Assembly: GCA_947496555.1 (NCBI GenBank)
Contig: CANMDH010000028.1
Coordinates: 1 to 64,000, forward strand
From: an uncultured Aquimarina sp.
Lineage (GTDB): Bacteria > Bacteroidota > Bacteroidia > Flavobacteriales > Flavobacteriaceae
Reading direction: 5' to 3'
DNA: 64,000 bases
The translations under genes and the position numbers were made by a program. This document shows positions 1 to 9,096 of the stretch, one piece after another (the first letter of the stretch is position 1; the number at the start of each line of letters is the position of its first letter). The notes beneath the pieces are model-generated. The model was not told where the DNA came from. It ran no database searches and worked only from the letters and a program-made list of their open reading frames with translations.

Positions 1-114
1 TTCGTTTGTCATGATTCTGTCTGAATAAAATTAATGATTAAAATTTAACTCAGACAGAGTTCAGTTTACAGCCTCATAAATTCGGCTTTGCTATGTATAT
101 CTAGAACAGTCTTC

Positions 115-984
115 TTATTTTTTTTCTTCAGGAGCCTCAAACTTTGCCCCAACAGGAGCACGATATCCCGCAAAAGGTAACTTTAATAACTTACTTATTT
201 TGGCATTAGAGTCTACATCGGGATAGGTATCAACGCCGTAGACTAAATCTTCATTACGAATTTTGGCAAAAGTACCAAACATTCTATCCCAAATAGAGAA
301 AATGTTTCCGTAATTAGTATCGGTATAAGGCAAAACATAATGATGGTGTACCTTATGCATATCAGGAGAAACAATTATCCAGCTTATTGCATCATCTAAT
401 TTTTTTGGTAAAGAGATGTTAGCATGATTAAATTGTGATAAAACTACCGATAGAGACTGGTATAACATAATAATCCCTACTGGAGCTCCTACTATAAATA
501 CCGCCAATGTTGTAAATACAAAACGAATTACACTTTCACCTGGATGGTGTCTGTTTGCCGTTGTGGTATCTACATGATTATCTGTGTGGTGAATTAGATG
601 AAACATCCACAATGGTTTTACCATATGTTCTACATAATGAGCAAGCCAGGCACCAATAAGATCCAAAAGAGCCACACCTAAAAGTATGGTTCCCCAAAGT
701 GGTAAATCTAACCATTGCAAGACTCCAAATTTATTGGCGACCGTCCAATCACTTGTTCTGAGTAATATAAATGCTAAAACAAAATTTATTACTATAGTAG
801 TAAGCGTGAAGAAAATATTAGGCCAGGCATGTTTAAATTTTTTGTAATCAAATTTAAATAGTGGTGCTGCATATTCTATCAACCAAAAAAAGGCAATCCC
901 TCCTACCAAAATAATACTTCTATGGGATGAAGGAATAGTTTCAAAGTAGTTCATTATCGTTTCCATGGGTACAAAATATTGCAT
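115..984 (-). CDS. Fatty acid hydroxylase / sterol desaturase family membrane protein
   Basis: Integral membrane di-iron hydroxylase family of 289 residues. Histidine clusters are visible: HYVEH near residue 117, HLIHH then NRHHPGE around 130-147, and HKVHHH near 210. These are the eight-histidine iron ligands typical of the family. Four or five hydrophobic segments surround them. The family adds oxygen to lipids such as fatty acids, sterols or carotenoids; the substrate cannot be told from sequence. The gene stands alone, and its neighbour downstream lies outside the window. A second possible start lies six codons in. Confidence 0.85.
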   Translation of the reverse strand: MQYFVPMETIMNYFETIPSSHRSIILVGGIAFFWLIEYAAPLFKFDYKKFKHAWPNIFFTLTTIVINFVLAFILLRTSDWTVANKFGVLQWLDLPLWGTILLGVALLDLIGAWLAHYVEHMVKPLWMFHLIHHTDNHVDTTTANRHHPGESVIRFVFTTLAVFIVGAPVGIIMLYQSLSVVLSQFNHANISLPKKLDDAISWIIVSPDMHKVHHHYVLPYTDTNYGNIFSIWDRMFGTFAKIRNEDLVYGVDTYPDVDSNAKISKLLKLPFAGYRAPVGAKFEAPEEKK

Positions 985-1106
985 TTTTGATAATTAGGCA
1001 ATACTTTTTTTGATATTATGATCTTCTTTTAGAATATCGATTCAATTATTTAGAATGTTAATAAATACACCGCTAAAAGTTACTTAAGAAGGAAAAGAAT
1101 AGAGTT

Positions 1107-1505
1107 TTACTTGTTTAATTGCTCTTTAATCCAATTTTTAGCAACTTCGAGATCATCAAAAGTTATGATCCCCTCTTGAAGAAACATATTTTCAATATTA
1201 ATACTAGTTTGTTGAAGTTTATTATAGACTACGGCAGCAAACGCCTTTAAGTTAGGAAAGACTTCTTTTATTTTCATGTAATCTGTTGGTTCAAGAGAAT
1301 ACGAGTTTATTCTATTAGAAATATATCCAAAGGATTTATTCTTAAAATGTAAATCTGTTAGTATCGAGAGTTCTTTTGCTTTGTTAAAATCAAAACAAAT
1401 ACCCTCTGTCACTTCGATAACTAAGTAATTCGAATAAAAAGTTACTTTCCCAAGTTCAAGATCATAACGCTTGACTATATCTTCTTCATTAACAAATTCT
1501 GGCAT
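1107..1505 (-). CDS. Small STAS/SpoIIAA-like protein, function unknown
   Basis: A soluble 132-residue protein with no signal peptide or membrane segment. The alternating strand/helix pattern and the closing helix (DDLEVAKNWIKEQL) resemble the STAS/SpoIIAA-like proteins common in Flavobacteriia, which usually show an 'F..l..A..WL' ending. No catalytic residues are apparent. It is transcribed alone, with 121 bases to the hydroxylase-like gene downstream. The family assignment is inference from overall pattern only and the role is unknown. Confidence 0.6.
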   Translation of the reverse strand: MPEFVNEEDIVKRYDLELGKVTFYSNYLVIEVTEGICFDFNKAKELSILTDLHFKNKSFGYISNRINSYSLEPTDYMKIKEVFPNLKAFAAVVYNKLQQTSINIENMFLQEGIITFDDLEVAKNWIKEQLNK

Positions 1506-1692
1506 TCAACAATCTATTTACGACAGTAATCAATTCTTACGTGAAGTGATATTTCCCTTTGTTTATTATAAGTTGCGAAAATATATAATAATGAGTTAAT
1601 AGCGCTATTTTTATAATTTTGATAACGTTTGTTGAGTTATTTTGGGGTATAAATAATGTTTGATACTTATTTCTCTATCTATTATAACCAAT

Positions 1693-1726
1693 AAAAAGGC
1701 CTTCAAATAATGAGGGCCTTTTTATG
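1693..1726 (-). terminator. Intrinsic terminator of the sigma-factor operon
   Basis: AAAAAGGCC at 1693-1701 pairs with GGCCTTTTT at 1715-1723, giving a hairpin with a U-tract on either strand. It lies just after the minus-strand membrane-protein gene that ends at 1745. Confidence 0.8.
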
Positions 1727-1744
1727 TTTAGGTCTAAAATTGTT

Positions 1745-2359
1745 TTAAGATGCAGTGTTTTCTATATCCTTAATCAAATTCTCTGCAGAATTAATATTGT
1801 TATTATAACATCTCATCGCCCATTTTGAAAAGACAACAAAAAATATAATTGCCATAGGGATTGCTATTGCTAAAGGCCATACAGAATTGACTCCTTCAAA
1901 AAGATCTTTCCCTCTAATTATTTTTGTGGTTACCGGCAAGATTGTAAACATCAGAACAAACCCAAGATAATAACTCCATTTCATGGATTTTTGAAAACGC
2001 TTTTTTTGTTTCGCATATTCCAATAATGTTTCTTTATAATTGTTTGCTCCGATATCAATATTACGAATACGGTTTATCATTCCTAATGAAAAAATTGGTA
2101 AAACGATCAAAACCGAAAGACATATAAGCCCACTAAGTAAATTGTACCAATTATCAAGTTTACCAATATTTACTAATATCAATATTGCCATTGCATAACA
2201 ACCAACAGCCCCTATTGTTTCAGGATACGCTATTTTATTCAGTTTATTGCGGTATTTTTCTTGTGTCATCATAATAATCATTTTATCTGTTAACTTCTTT
2301 TGTTTTTCTATTTGATCGCTCATTTGGGTCCAAACTGCTTGCATTTCTTCTAATTCCAT
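1745..2359 (-). CDS. Membrane protein co-transcribed with a sigma factor; possible anti-sigma
   Basis: 204 residues. An acidic and amphipathic N-terminal part (MELEEMQAVWTQMSDQIEKQ) is followed by four hydrophobic segments at about 48-66, 74-95, 128-146 and 158-177. It starts 4 bases after the stop of the sigma-factor gene, so the two are made from one message. Membrane proteins in this position often bind and hold the sigma factor, but no zinc-binding anti-sigma motif is seen. The anti-sigma role is therefore inference from position. A terminator follows at 1693-1726. Confidence 0.7.
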   Translation of the reverse strand: MELEEMQAVWTQMSDQIEKQKKLTDKMIIMMTQEKYRNKLNKIAYPETIGAVGCYAMAILILVNIGKLDNWYNLLSGLICLSVLIVLPIFSLGMINRIRNIDIGANNYKETLLEYAKQKKRFQKSMKWSYYLGFVLMFTILPVTTKIIRGKDLFEGVNSVWPLAIAIPMAIIFFVVFSKWAMRCYNNNINSAENLIKDIENTAS

Positions 2360-2363
2360 GGCC

Positions 2364-2852
2364 TTATTTTTTTACAATTTGTGTTTTCAATTTTTGTTTA
2401 ATTCTAGAAATTTTTGTCCCTACATTGCTTGGTGACAATCCTGTAATGATTGATATTTCTTCATATTTTTTTCCTTCTAGAAGCAATAGCATCAATCCTT
2501 TTTCTAATTCGTTAAGACCGTTTATATGTGCATACAAAACTTTCAATCTTTCTTCAAACTCTGTATCATATTGCTCTGTTTGTTTCATTATTATCCTATC
2601 GATACCAATCTGATTACCTTTCCTTTTTTCTTTTTTTAATCTGGTAATTGCTGTGTTTAAAGCAACTCTATACATCCAAGTACTGATTTTCGAATTCCCT
2701 TTAAAATTGTCGTAGGATTTCCATAGTTGATAAACAATTTCCTGGTACAGATCTTTTTGATCTTCCTGATTGTTAGTATAGATAGTAGTTATCTTAAAAA
2801 TAACTCCTTCGTTGTCTTTAATAATGTGAGTAAACTCTTTCTCTTTACTCAT
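2364..2852 (-). CDS. ECF-type RNA polymerase sigma factor
   Basis: 162 residues with sigma-70 region 2 (DLYQEIVYQLWKSYDNF, then STWMYRVALNTAITRLKK at about 57-75) and region 4 with a helix-turn-helix (YEEISIITGLSPSNVGTKISRIKQKL, 129-155). The size and two-domain layout are those of extracytoplasmic-function sigma factors. It recruits RNA polymerase to stress or envelope promoters; the regulon cannot be told. The downstream gene 4 bases away encodes a four-helix membrane protein that may be its regulator. Confidence 0.9.
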   Translation of the reverse strand: MSKEKEFTHIIKDNEGVIFKITTIYTNNQEDQKDLYQEIVYQLWKSYDNFKGNSKISTWMYRVALNTAITRLKKEKRKGNQIGIDRIIMKQTEQYDTEFEERLKVLYAHINGLNELEKGLMLLLLEGKKYEEISIITGLSPSNVGTKISRIKQKLKTQIVKK

Positions 2853-3010
2853 ATAGATTCTTATTTTTCTTAATTAGTAACGGATACCTAAAAAAATCAC
2901 ACTTTCTGTAAAAAAAATTACATCAATGTATTTATAAAGTATAAGTAATTGGAAAATAAGATCATAAAAATGACCTGAAGTAGAGAAAAAGGAAAAACTA
3001 AAGAAATCGA

Positions 3011-3661
3011 TTAATCTTTTACCACAGTGAAAGAAGCTTTTACTCCGGCGGTAAGATTCCATTCGTTACCTGTGATTAGATTACCTTGATCATCGTATAA
3101 TTGGAACTCGGCAGTATTAGGAGATGCTTCACCTTCGTTAAGTGCTAGAATCTCAACATTATTAAAACCAGTTGTTAAATCAATTTTTATTGTCTTATAT
3201 GACCCTAACAAATATGCAGCACCCTTGATAACATCATTATTTAAGAAGATGCGTACCACATCTCCATCAACAGATCCATGATCTCTATATAACAGCATTA
3301 CAAATTTACCTCCACTCTTAAAATTACCAAGATATTGGTCCTTTTTATATTCATCTTTAATTTCCTTTTCTGTTTTGTTGAACCATTTTGGAGTTGCATC
3401 TGCGGTTGGTTTTAAAAAACCATTATCATCGATCATACTAAATGTTTTTTTATTCCTAGCATAATCTTCTAATCGTTCAGGAGTCTTATATAAATTGAAA
3501 TCTGATTTAGGTTTTGGCTTAGACAATTCATTAGATAAACTGTATTTATCGGTATTAAGATCCGATTCACTATCGATTCGTAAAGAAGAACTATTCTCTA
3601 CCTGGGCGTATGCCCAAATGGGAATTATAGTTAAAAAAAATAAAAACTGTTTAATTTTCAT
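3011..3661 (-). CDS. Secreted protein of unknown function
   Basis: 216 residues with a clear signal peptide (MKIKQFLFFLTIIPIWAYAQ, cut after Ala-Gln). The mature part begins with a Ser/Asp/Lys-rich linker to about residue 90 and ends with a compact beta-rich domain (GGKFVMLLYRDHGSVDGD, then VRIFLNND, IDLTTGFNNVEILALNEGEASPNTAEF). That region looks like a small calcium- or ligand-binding beta-sandwich, and the closing part suits an adhesion or binding role, but I recognise no named family. It is a single gene reading away from the kinase gene. Confidence 0.65.
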   Translation of the reverse strand: MKIKQFLFFLTIIPIWAYAQVENSSSLRIDSESDLNTDKYSLSNELSKPKPKSDFNLYKTPERLEDYARNKKTFSMIDDNGFLKPTADATPKWFNKTEKEIKDEYKKDQYLGNFKSGGKFVMLLYRDHGSVDGDVVRIFLNNDVIKGAAYLLGSYKTIKIDLTTGFNNVEILALNEGEASPNTAEFQLYDDQGNLITGNEWNLTAGVKASFTVVKD

Positions 3662-3796
3662 ATCACTTTCATACTACCACAATAATTGTGCTAAAGATAA
3701 ATATAATAGATTTCAAGTCCATTAATTAGTTGGTAAAATCTTTTAAAAATCATATTTTTTGCAAGACTTATCTTACACGTATATAAAGATAAGTCT

Positions 3797-3804
3797 TATA
3801 TTTG
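3797..3804 (+). promoter_or_regulatory. -7 box of the hybrid kinase gene
   Basis: TATATTTG matches the Bacteroidota TAnnTTTG -7 element exactly and lies 17 bases before the ATG at 3822. No good -33 TTG is seen at the usual distance. Its position argues against the longer TTG-initiated reading frame from 3759. Confidence 0.5.
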
Positions 3805-3821
3805 TTATTAAAAAAGTAGCT

Positions 3822-5078
3822 ATGATTAATTATATAATCGGAGGTACATTACTAGTTCTCATTCTTTTTTTGTTAACAAAATATTTGAGCACAAAAAAAA
3901 CTCTTAAGGCTAGAAATAAGGAAATATCCGCTTTAGAAGAAGAAACAGAGAAACGGTTGCATTTACAGCAGGATTATATTTCTATTCTGAGTCAGGAACT
4001 AAGGACTCCTTTATACGGAATTATGGGGCTTACAAATTTAATTGCAGAAGAGCACCCAGAACTTAAGGAAGACAAAAAACTCAAATCTCTGAAATTTTCT
4101 GGTGATTATCTATTAACATTGATTAATAATGTGCTTCAGGTAAACTATCTGGATTCTGAAGAGATTACAGCACAAAATGTATCATTTGATTTAAAACAAA
4201 TCACAAAAAATCTGGTTAATTCTTTTAGCTATGCAACAGATAATAGTGATAATACTTTACACTATAGCTTTGATTCTGAAATTAATTCTACCGTAATTGG
4301 GGACCCTGCAATTCTTTCCCAAATACTTATGAATTTGATTAGCAATGCTCTAAGATTCACTAAAAATGGAAATGTCTATTTTTCGGTTAATTTGATAAAA
4401 AGTAAAAATGATATTAGTACATTTTCATTTAAAGTAAATCACGATGGGTATGATGTATCTAAAGAAGATCAAAAGTCTATCTACAGAGAATTTATTGATG
4501 TTCAACAAGCCAAAAAATCCTACCTCGGTATTGGCTTAAATTCAAAAATACTAAAACGATTGGCCGATGCTGTAAAAGGCGAAGTGATTATACAAAATAA
4601 CTCTACAGCTGGTTCTGAATATGCTTTTGTAGTTGATTTTAAAACACAAAAACATCAAGAATTAAAAAGTACAGATAATTATCCGGATTCTTTTGCGAAA
4701 GACACAAAATTAAAAGCTCTGATTGTTGATGATAATAAGTTAAATCTATTGGTTGCAGATAAAATGTTATCCAAAGAAAATTTTGACTGCTCTACCATTG
4801 ATAATGGTTTTGATGCAATCGAATTGGCCAAAGAAAATCACTACGATGTCATTTTAATGGATATCAATATGCCTAAACTTAATGGAATTGGGACAACCAA
4901 GCGTATACGCGAATTCGATCTTAAAACACCAATAATAGCCCTAACTGCAGTAGATATCACACAGTTAAACAGACAAATTATACATGCAGGATTAAATGAT
5001 TATATTTTAAAACCCTACAATAAAAATCATCTAATCGAAATAATTAATAAACATATAGAAAACCCAATGCACAATTAG
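3822..5078 (+). CDS. Hybrid sensor kinase-like protein with mutated H-box and intact receiver
   Basis: 418 residues from the ATG at 3822, chosen because a -7 box lies just upstream. Order: one membrane helix (about 4-20), coiled coil, HisKA-like dimerisation helix (50-75), HATPase-like domain (about 115-280), receiver domain (about 300-415). The H-box reads SQELRTPL: the phospho-accepting His is Gln, codon CAG at 3993-3995. The N-box (NLISNAL) is kept, but the G1 box is NHDGYD instead of DxGxG. The receiver keeps the acidic pair (VDDN), phospho-Asp (LMDINMP), ALTA and LKP. It has no periplasmic sensor. I infer a kinase-dead scaffold or a receiver phosphorylated by another kinase. Confidence 0.8.
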   Translation: MINYIIGGTLLVLILFLLTKYLSTKKTLKARNKEISALEEETEKRLHLQQDYISILSQELRTPLYGIMGLTNLIAEEHPELKEDKKLKSLKFSGDYLLTLINNVLQVNYLDSEEITAQNVSFDLKQITKNLVNSFSYATDNSDNTLHYSFDSEINSTVIGDPAILSQILMNLISNALRFTKNGNVYFSVNLIKSKNDISTFSFKVNHDGYDVSKEDQKSIYREFIDVQQAKKSYLGIGLNSKILKRLADAVKGEVIIQNNSTAGSEYAFVVDFKTQKHQELKSTDNYPDSFAKDTKLKALIVDDNKLNLLVADKMLSKENFDCSTIDNGFDAIELAKENHYDVILMDINMPKLNGIGTTKRIREFDLKTPIIALTAVDITQLNRQIIHAGLNDYILKPYNKNHLIEIINKHIENPMHN

Positions 5079-5082
5079 ACTT

Positions 5083-6054
5083 TTATTGTGCAGCACTAAT
5101 AATTATTTGTTGCCCTATTTTTAAAACCGAATTACGGCGAATAGAATTAATTTTGCAAATTTCTGATATCGGTAACCCATGTCTATTGGCTATACGGTAT
5201 AATGTATCTCCTTTCCTAACTGTATAAACCTTTTGCTGCTGCTCTGCAAGTATAGCGATATCGTTTAACGAAGTATGCACTATGACATTACTTTTTCTAG
5301 TCGATCTATGATAATGAGGTGTTGTCCATTTGCGGGTAACAAACACAGTATCTGATCTAACTTCAGTATCATCGGTAAATTCAAATAAATACTCTGGGTT
5401 TATACTTTTTCCGTGGTATCTAATTTCAAGATGTAAATGACTACCTCGTGCATTGCCTGTAACCCCACCTTTTGCAATAGCCTGCCCTTTTTTAATTTCG
5501 TCATTTTCTTTTACCAAAAACTTGGATAAATGTGCATATACAGTTTCCAATCCATTATAATGCCTAACAATTACCGTATTTCCATGCCCTCCATGATATC
5601 TTGCATACCGTACCTTACCATCTAATATTGATCTAACGCTATCGCCCGTTTGAAGATCAATATCGATTCCTTGATGCGGTCTACCTCTTCTCCACCCATA
5701 TCTCGAGGTTACAACCATTTTTCGGTTTATGGGAGATGAAAACCTCTCACTATCAAAAGTTAGCCGAAAAGGAAAACTAATATTTTCTCCTTTATATGGA
5801 TTAAATCTCTGATTGTTCCAATTAGAATCAAAATCTACTTTATTGTTTTCTGAATCATCAAGAGCCTGTGTTTCAGGTTTTTGATTTTTTTCTGGATATA
5901 CCGGTAAAAAAAGAGTTTTACCTTTTATATGTAACTTCTCGTAATATACTGTAGTACTATTATCTTGCTGACCAAAAGTTTCTTGCATACATAACAAGAA
6001 CAGTGACAAAAACATTATGATAAAAGATACGTACCTTCTTTTTATAAAAAACAT
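5083..6054 (-). CDS. M23 family cell-wall endopeptidase with C-terminal LysM
   Basis: 323 residues. An N-terminal signal/anchor (residues 10-28) is followed by a linker, an M23 zinc metallopeptidase domain (about 118-220) and a LysM repeat (279-321, YTVRKGDTLYRIANRHGLP). The zinc and catalytic residues are all present: HQGIDID gives the His and Asp ligands, YAHLSKF and HLHLEIRYHG the later histidines. The enzyme should cut peptidoglycan cross-bridges in the periplasm, with LysM binding glycan. Its stop is 4 bases from the stop of the convergent kinase-like gene. Confidence 0.9.
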   Translation of the reverse strand: MFFIKRRYVSFIIMFLSLFLLCMQETFGQQDNSTTVYYEKLHIKGKTLFLPVYPEKNQKPETQALDDSENNKVDFDSNWNNQRFNPYKGENISFPFRLTFDSERFSSPINRKMVVTSRYGWRRGRPHQGIDIDLQTGDSVRSILDGKVRYARYHGGHGNTVIVRHYNGLETVYAHLSKFLVKENDEIKKGQAIAKGGVTGNARGSHLHLEIRYHGKSINPEYLFEFTDDTEVRSDTVFVTRKWTTPHYHRSTRKSNVIVHTSLNDIAILAEQQQKVYTVRKGDTLYRIANRHGLPISEICKINSIRRNSVLKIGQQIIISAAQ

Positions 6055-6382
6055 ACAATATTCTTAGAAAATTAATGTAGATCTGGGCTAGTATCTATTT
6101 TTTTACAATATGACCGTAAAAATAATACGTTGTTACAATAAAGCAACTATTTCTTGAAAAATATTTACCCCCTTTAAACCTCAAAACAAGTATATTTTTC
6201 TGAATTACAACCAATTAACAAAATCAAACATTATAGTACTCACGTAGGTACTTTACGGTATACATTTTTTGCTGAGTACTATTAACATTTTTTAAGAATT
6301 TGATGTGAAAAAATTAATATCTGTGTAAGCAATAAATAGAATGTGGTATAGTTAAAATAGCATAATAATTAATTAAATAACC
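6055..6382. other. Divergent intergenic region, no gene seen
   Basis: 328 bases between the minus-strand M23 gene and the plus-strand OmpA gene. It is very AT-rich and must hold two promoters. A TATCTGTG near 6318 is one base from TAnnTTTG and could serve the OmpA gene, but spacing to the TTTG at 6299 is short. GTAC-containing short repeats occur around 6235-6285. I see no ORF, RNA gene or hairpin terminator here. Confidence 0.4.
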
Positions 6383-7219
6383 ATGAAAAAAACATTCACA
6401 TTTATTGCATTGTCAGGGGCTATACTAATGACCTCTTGTGTATCAAAGAAAAAGTATGTTGCCCTTGAGCAAGAACTACAGGATACTCGCAGTACATTGC
6501 AAAAAACAGCCGTAGAGAAAGATGAACTTGAAGACAAATTTGCGCAAATTGAAGCAAGAGTAGCAGACTATAACGCCAAGATTAATTCTTTAAAAGAAAC
6601 GGGCGATGATAAAATGGTAATGGTAGATGATATCGCGGCCATTTCTAATAATACTAAGGAAAAAATGAGAGAAACACTTACCAAAGTGGATCCAAGTAAG
6701 CTGCAAGAGGCAAAAACGCTAAAAGATTCTATGAACCTTGCCGTTTCTCATAATTTAAAAAGTTCTTTAGATGATAGCTTAAAAGAAGATGAAGATATCT
6801 CTATAAATATAGACAACACTGTTGTTATGATTTCGATTTCTGATAAAATGCTATTTAAGACTGGAAGCTATAGAGTAAGTAACAAGGCTAATGAAATTTT
6901 ACAAAAATTAGCAAATGTAATTAACTCAGAAGAGAGTATCGACGTAATGGTCGAAGGTCATACAGACCCAAGAACTATTAGCACTGCCGTTGTGCAAGAT
7001 AACTGGGATCTAAGCGTAAAAAGAGCCACTTCAATTGTTAGAAAGCTACAAAACGAATATGAAGTAGCACCAGAAAAATTAATTGCCTCAGGAAGAAGTA
7101 GCTACCATCCTTTGGTAGAAAATGATACTGAAGAGAACATGGCTATCAATAGACGTACTAAAATCGTTTTATTACCAAATATGGATAAGTTTTTTGCTAT
7201 GCTAACGGCTTCTAACTAA
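6383..7219 (+). CDS. OmpA-family peptidoglycan-binding lipoprotein
   Basis: 278 residues. The signal ends in a lipobox (MTSC at 17-20), so it is lipidated. Residues 24-80 form a coiled coil (heptads from EQELQDTRSTLQKTAVEKDE). The OmpA C-terminal domain runs from about 140 to 265 with FKTGSYRVSNKA, EGHTDPR and NRRTKIVL, the residues that hold diaminopimelate of peptidoglycan. It tethers the envelope layers. The domain carries a slightly longer spacer than E. coli OmpA between its first strand and the HTD motif. A strong terminator follows at 7239. Confidence 0.9.
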   Translation: MKKTFTFIALSGAILMTSCVSKKKYVALEQELQDTRSTLQKTAVEKDELEDKFAQIEARVADYNAKINSLKETGDDKMVMVDDIAAISNNTKEKMRETLTKVDPSKLQEAKTLKDSMNLAVSHNLKSSLDDSLKEDEDISINIDNTVVMISISDKMLFKTGSYRVSNKANEILQKLANVINSEESIDVMVEGHTDPRTISTAVVQDNWDLSVKRATSIVRKLQNEYEVAPEKLIASGRSSYHPLVENDTEENMAINRRTKIVLLPNMDKFFAMLTASN

Positions 7220-7238
7220 CTATATATTCTATTTATTG

Positions 7239-7276
7239 AAAAAAGGATGTACTAAAAATATAGTACATCCTTTTTC
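7239..7276 (+). terminator. Intrinsic terminator of the OmpA lipoprotein gene
   Basis: Fifteen-base stem: AAAAAGGATGTACTA (7240-7254) with TAGTACATCCTTTTT (7261-7275), loop of six, then T-rich sequence. Confidence 0.9.
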
Positions 7277-7349
7277 ATTTTTTAGTATTATCAATTAAAC
7301 CTTTTAATAGTTATGAAGTCTTAATAGAAACCAAAATTTTATTTTGACT

Positions 7350-7760
7350 ATGAAAAGCATAACATTACAAAGATTTTCAATTTCTACATTATTAGTTGTA
7401 GTATTTTTAATAACCGGCAGTTTTACTTCAAACATTGGAAAATGGGATCATTTGGGTTCAAGAACTGTTAATTACAGATTAGACAGAGATGTAATTAAAG
7501 TTACCGCAAGAGAAGGTGGTTTCAGGAAACTTAAAATTAAAGTTACCGGTGGCTCAATTAATATGCATAGAATGGTAGTACAATATGGTAATGGGCAAAA
7601 GGAAGAAATTCAATTAAGACATAATTTTTCAAGAAGAAGTGCTACAAGAATAATTGATCTTAAAGGACACAAAAGAATTATACGAGATATCACTTTCTTT
7701 TATGACACCAAGAATTTATCTAGGAAACGAGCCAAAGTTCACGTATTTGGAAAACATTAA
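7350..7760 (+). CDS. Exported basic protein, DUF2541-like
   Basis: 136 residues from the ATG at 7350 (a TTG two codons earlier is less likely). A signal peptide covers about residues 1-28. The mature protein is very basic and built of beta strands: WDHLGSRTVNYRLDRDVI, GGFRKLKIKVTGG, MVVQYGNGQ, TRIIDLKGHKRIIRDITFFYDT. This pattern resembles the DUF2541 family of small secreted proteins; the match is from memory and only moderate. Function unknown. It is monocistronic and ends in a hairpin at 7787. Confidence 0.7.
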   Translation: MKSITLQRFSISTLLVVVFLITGSFTSNIGKWDHLGSRTVNYRLDRDVIKVTAREGGFRKLKIKVTGGSINMHRMVVQYGNGQKEEIQLRHNFSRRSATRIIDLKGHKRIIRDITFFYDTKNLSRKRAKVHVFGKH

Positions 7761-7786
7761 TAAGGAAAAAACTCAAAAAAAGAAGA

Positions 7787-7813
7787 GCAACCATCCTAAG
7801 TGGTTGCTTTTTT
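7787..7813. terminator. Bidirectional terminator between convergent genes
   Basis: GCAACCA (7787-7793) pairs with TGGTTGC (7801-7807), with T-run on the plus side and A-run on the other. It serves the DUF2541-like gene and, on the other strand, the methyltransferase gene that ends at 7812. Confidence 0.85.
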
Positions 7814-9044
7814 ATATCAATTTATAATAACCGCACTTCAGGTATGCGCCTTCAGGAAACCCGATGGGATGGTCTATATCGTGATAGGTCTTATCAATTA
7901 TCTCAAAAGCTCTTCCTGAATTGCTGATCTGTTCTTCCGAAATTTCAAAAAAATCTTCGGCAACCACTCTAGATGAACATGAAGCTAACACAAGAACCCC
8001 ATTTGATGAAACCAATCCAGCTCCCAACCCAGCAAGTCTTGCATAGCTCTTTTTTGCTCTAGAAACTTCATTTTCCCTTTTGGCAAAAGAAGGAGGATCA
8101 ATGACAACAATATCAAACCGTTTTTGTTCATCAATAAATTTTTGTAACCCTTCAAATGCATCAGCAACAATAATTTGATGTTTTCCATCATGATTATTAA
8201 GTTTGGCATTCTCTTTTGCCATCTCTAAGGCATGTTTACTAATATCCAAACTAATTACTTCTTTAGCTCCACCTTTTAAAGCATGTACAGAAAATCCCCC
8301 AGCATAAGAAAATACATCTAATACTCTTTTGTCTTTTGCAAGCTCTCCTACTTTCTTACGATTATGTCTATGATCAAGAAAGTATCCGGTTTTATGACCT
8401 TTGATCACATTTGCAGAAAATAAGACTCCGTGTTCCTTAAAAACGACCACTTCCTTTTCCAGATCCCCATAAATAATACTACCGTCTTTCAGACCATATG
8501 TTTCACCTTTTGACTGTAAAAGTCTACTTAATCTTAAAACAACGGTACTACACCCAGTGACTGCAATCAAATTAGGTAGTATCCAATTTAGATACGGAAA
8601 CCAAATATGTGAATACAACTTTATAACCAATACATGGTCATACACGTCAGCTATAAACCCTGGAAGATTATCATTTTCGCCAAACAGCAAACGGTAACTG
8701 TTTGTATCTGTCTCAAGAAGCGGTTTTCGAATCTGAAAGGCATCATTGATCTTTGTAGAAAACCATGCTTCATTAATTTGAGCAGTTTTTTTGAACTGCA
8801 TCAATTTTATACGAATAGGAGAATATGGATCATACAAACCACAAGCTAAAAAACTGTTCTTCTTGGTATCATAAACAATAACTAGGTCCCCTGCCCTGCC
8901 CTTGATATTTTGTTTAACAATACTGTCTTCAAAGATCCAAGGATGTCCTTTTTTAACCATTCTCTCCCCAGAAGGTCTTAATTTGACAGCAAGTCTTTTT
9001 ATGTCTATATCCTCAACATACTTCATAGACGGCAAGAATACCAT
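7812..9044 (-). CDS. Class I SAM-dependent rRNA methyltransferase, RlmI/RlmK-type
   Basis: 410 residues with the layout of the RlmI (YccW) family: a PUA domain (about 18-85, LRPSGERMVKKGHPWIFEDSI), a linker domain, then a Rossmann methyltransferase. Motif I is DVFSYAGGFSVHAL, motif IV is VVIDPPSFAK, and a late CS motif (LASCSS) precedes the end. The PPSF tetrad and PUA domain point to m5C methylation of 23S rRNA. The first ATG is used; another ATG six codons in is equally possible. The gene is monocistronic. Confidence 0.88.
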   Translation of the reverse strand: MVFLPSMKYVEDIDIKRLAVKLRPSGERMVKKGHPWIFEDSIVKQNIKGRAGDLVIVYDTKKNSFLACGLYDPYSPIRIKLMQFKKTAQINEAWFSTKINDAFQIRKPLLETDTNSYRLLFGENDNLPGFIADVYDHVLVIKLYSHIWFPYLNWILPNLIAVTGCSTVVLRLSRLLQSKGETYGLKDGSIIYGDLEKEVVVFKEHGVLFSANVIKGHKTGYFLDHRHNRKKVGELAKDKRVLDVFSYAGGFSVHALKGGAKEVISLDISKHALEMAKENAKLNNHDGKHQIIVADAFEGLQKFIDEQKRFDIVVIDPPSFAKRENEVSRAKKSYARLAGLGAGLVSSNGVLVLASCSSRVVAEDFFEISEEQISNSGRAFEIIDKTYHDIDHPIGFPEGAYLKCGYYKLI

Positions 9045-9096
9045 TATTTTTATAATTCCTCAAACATCAAAAGGAAATAATTAAAATGCATCACAA

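Noticed and set aside
2874-3062. 62-codon minus-strand frame next to the secreted protein
   Set aside because: It overlaps the end of the 3011-3661 gene in another frame, has runs of Phe and Ser and no plausible start context.
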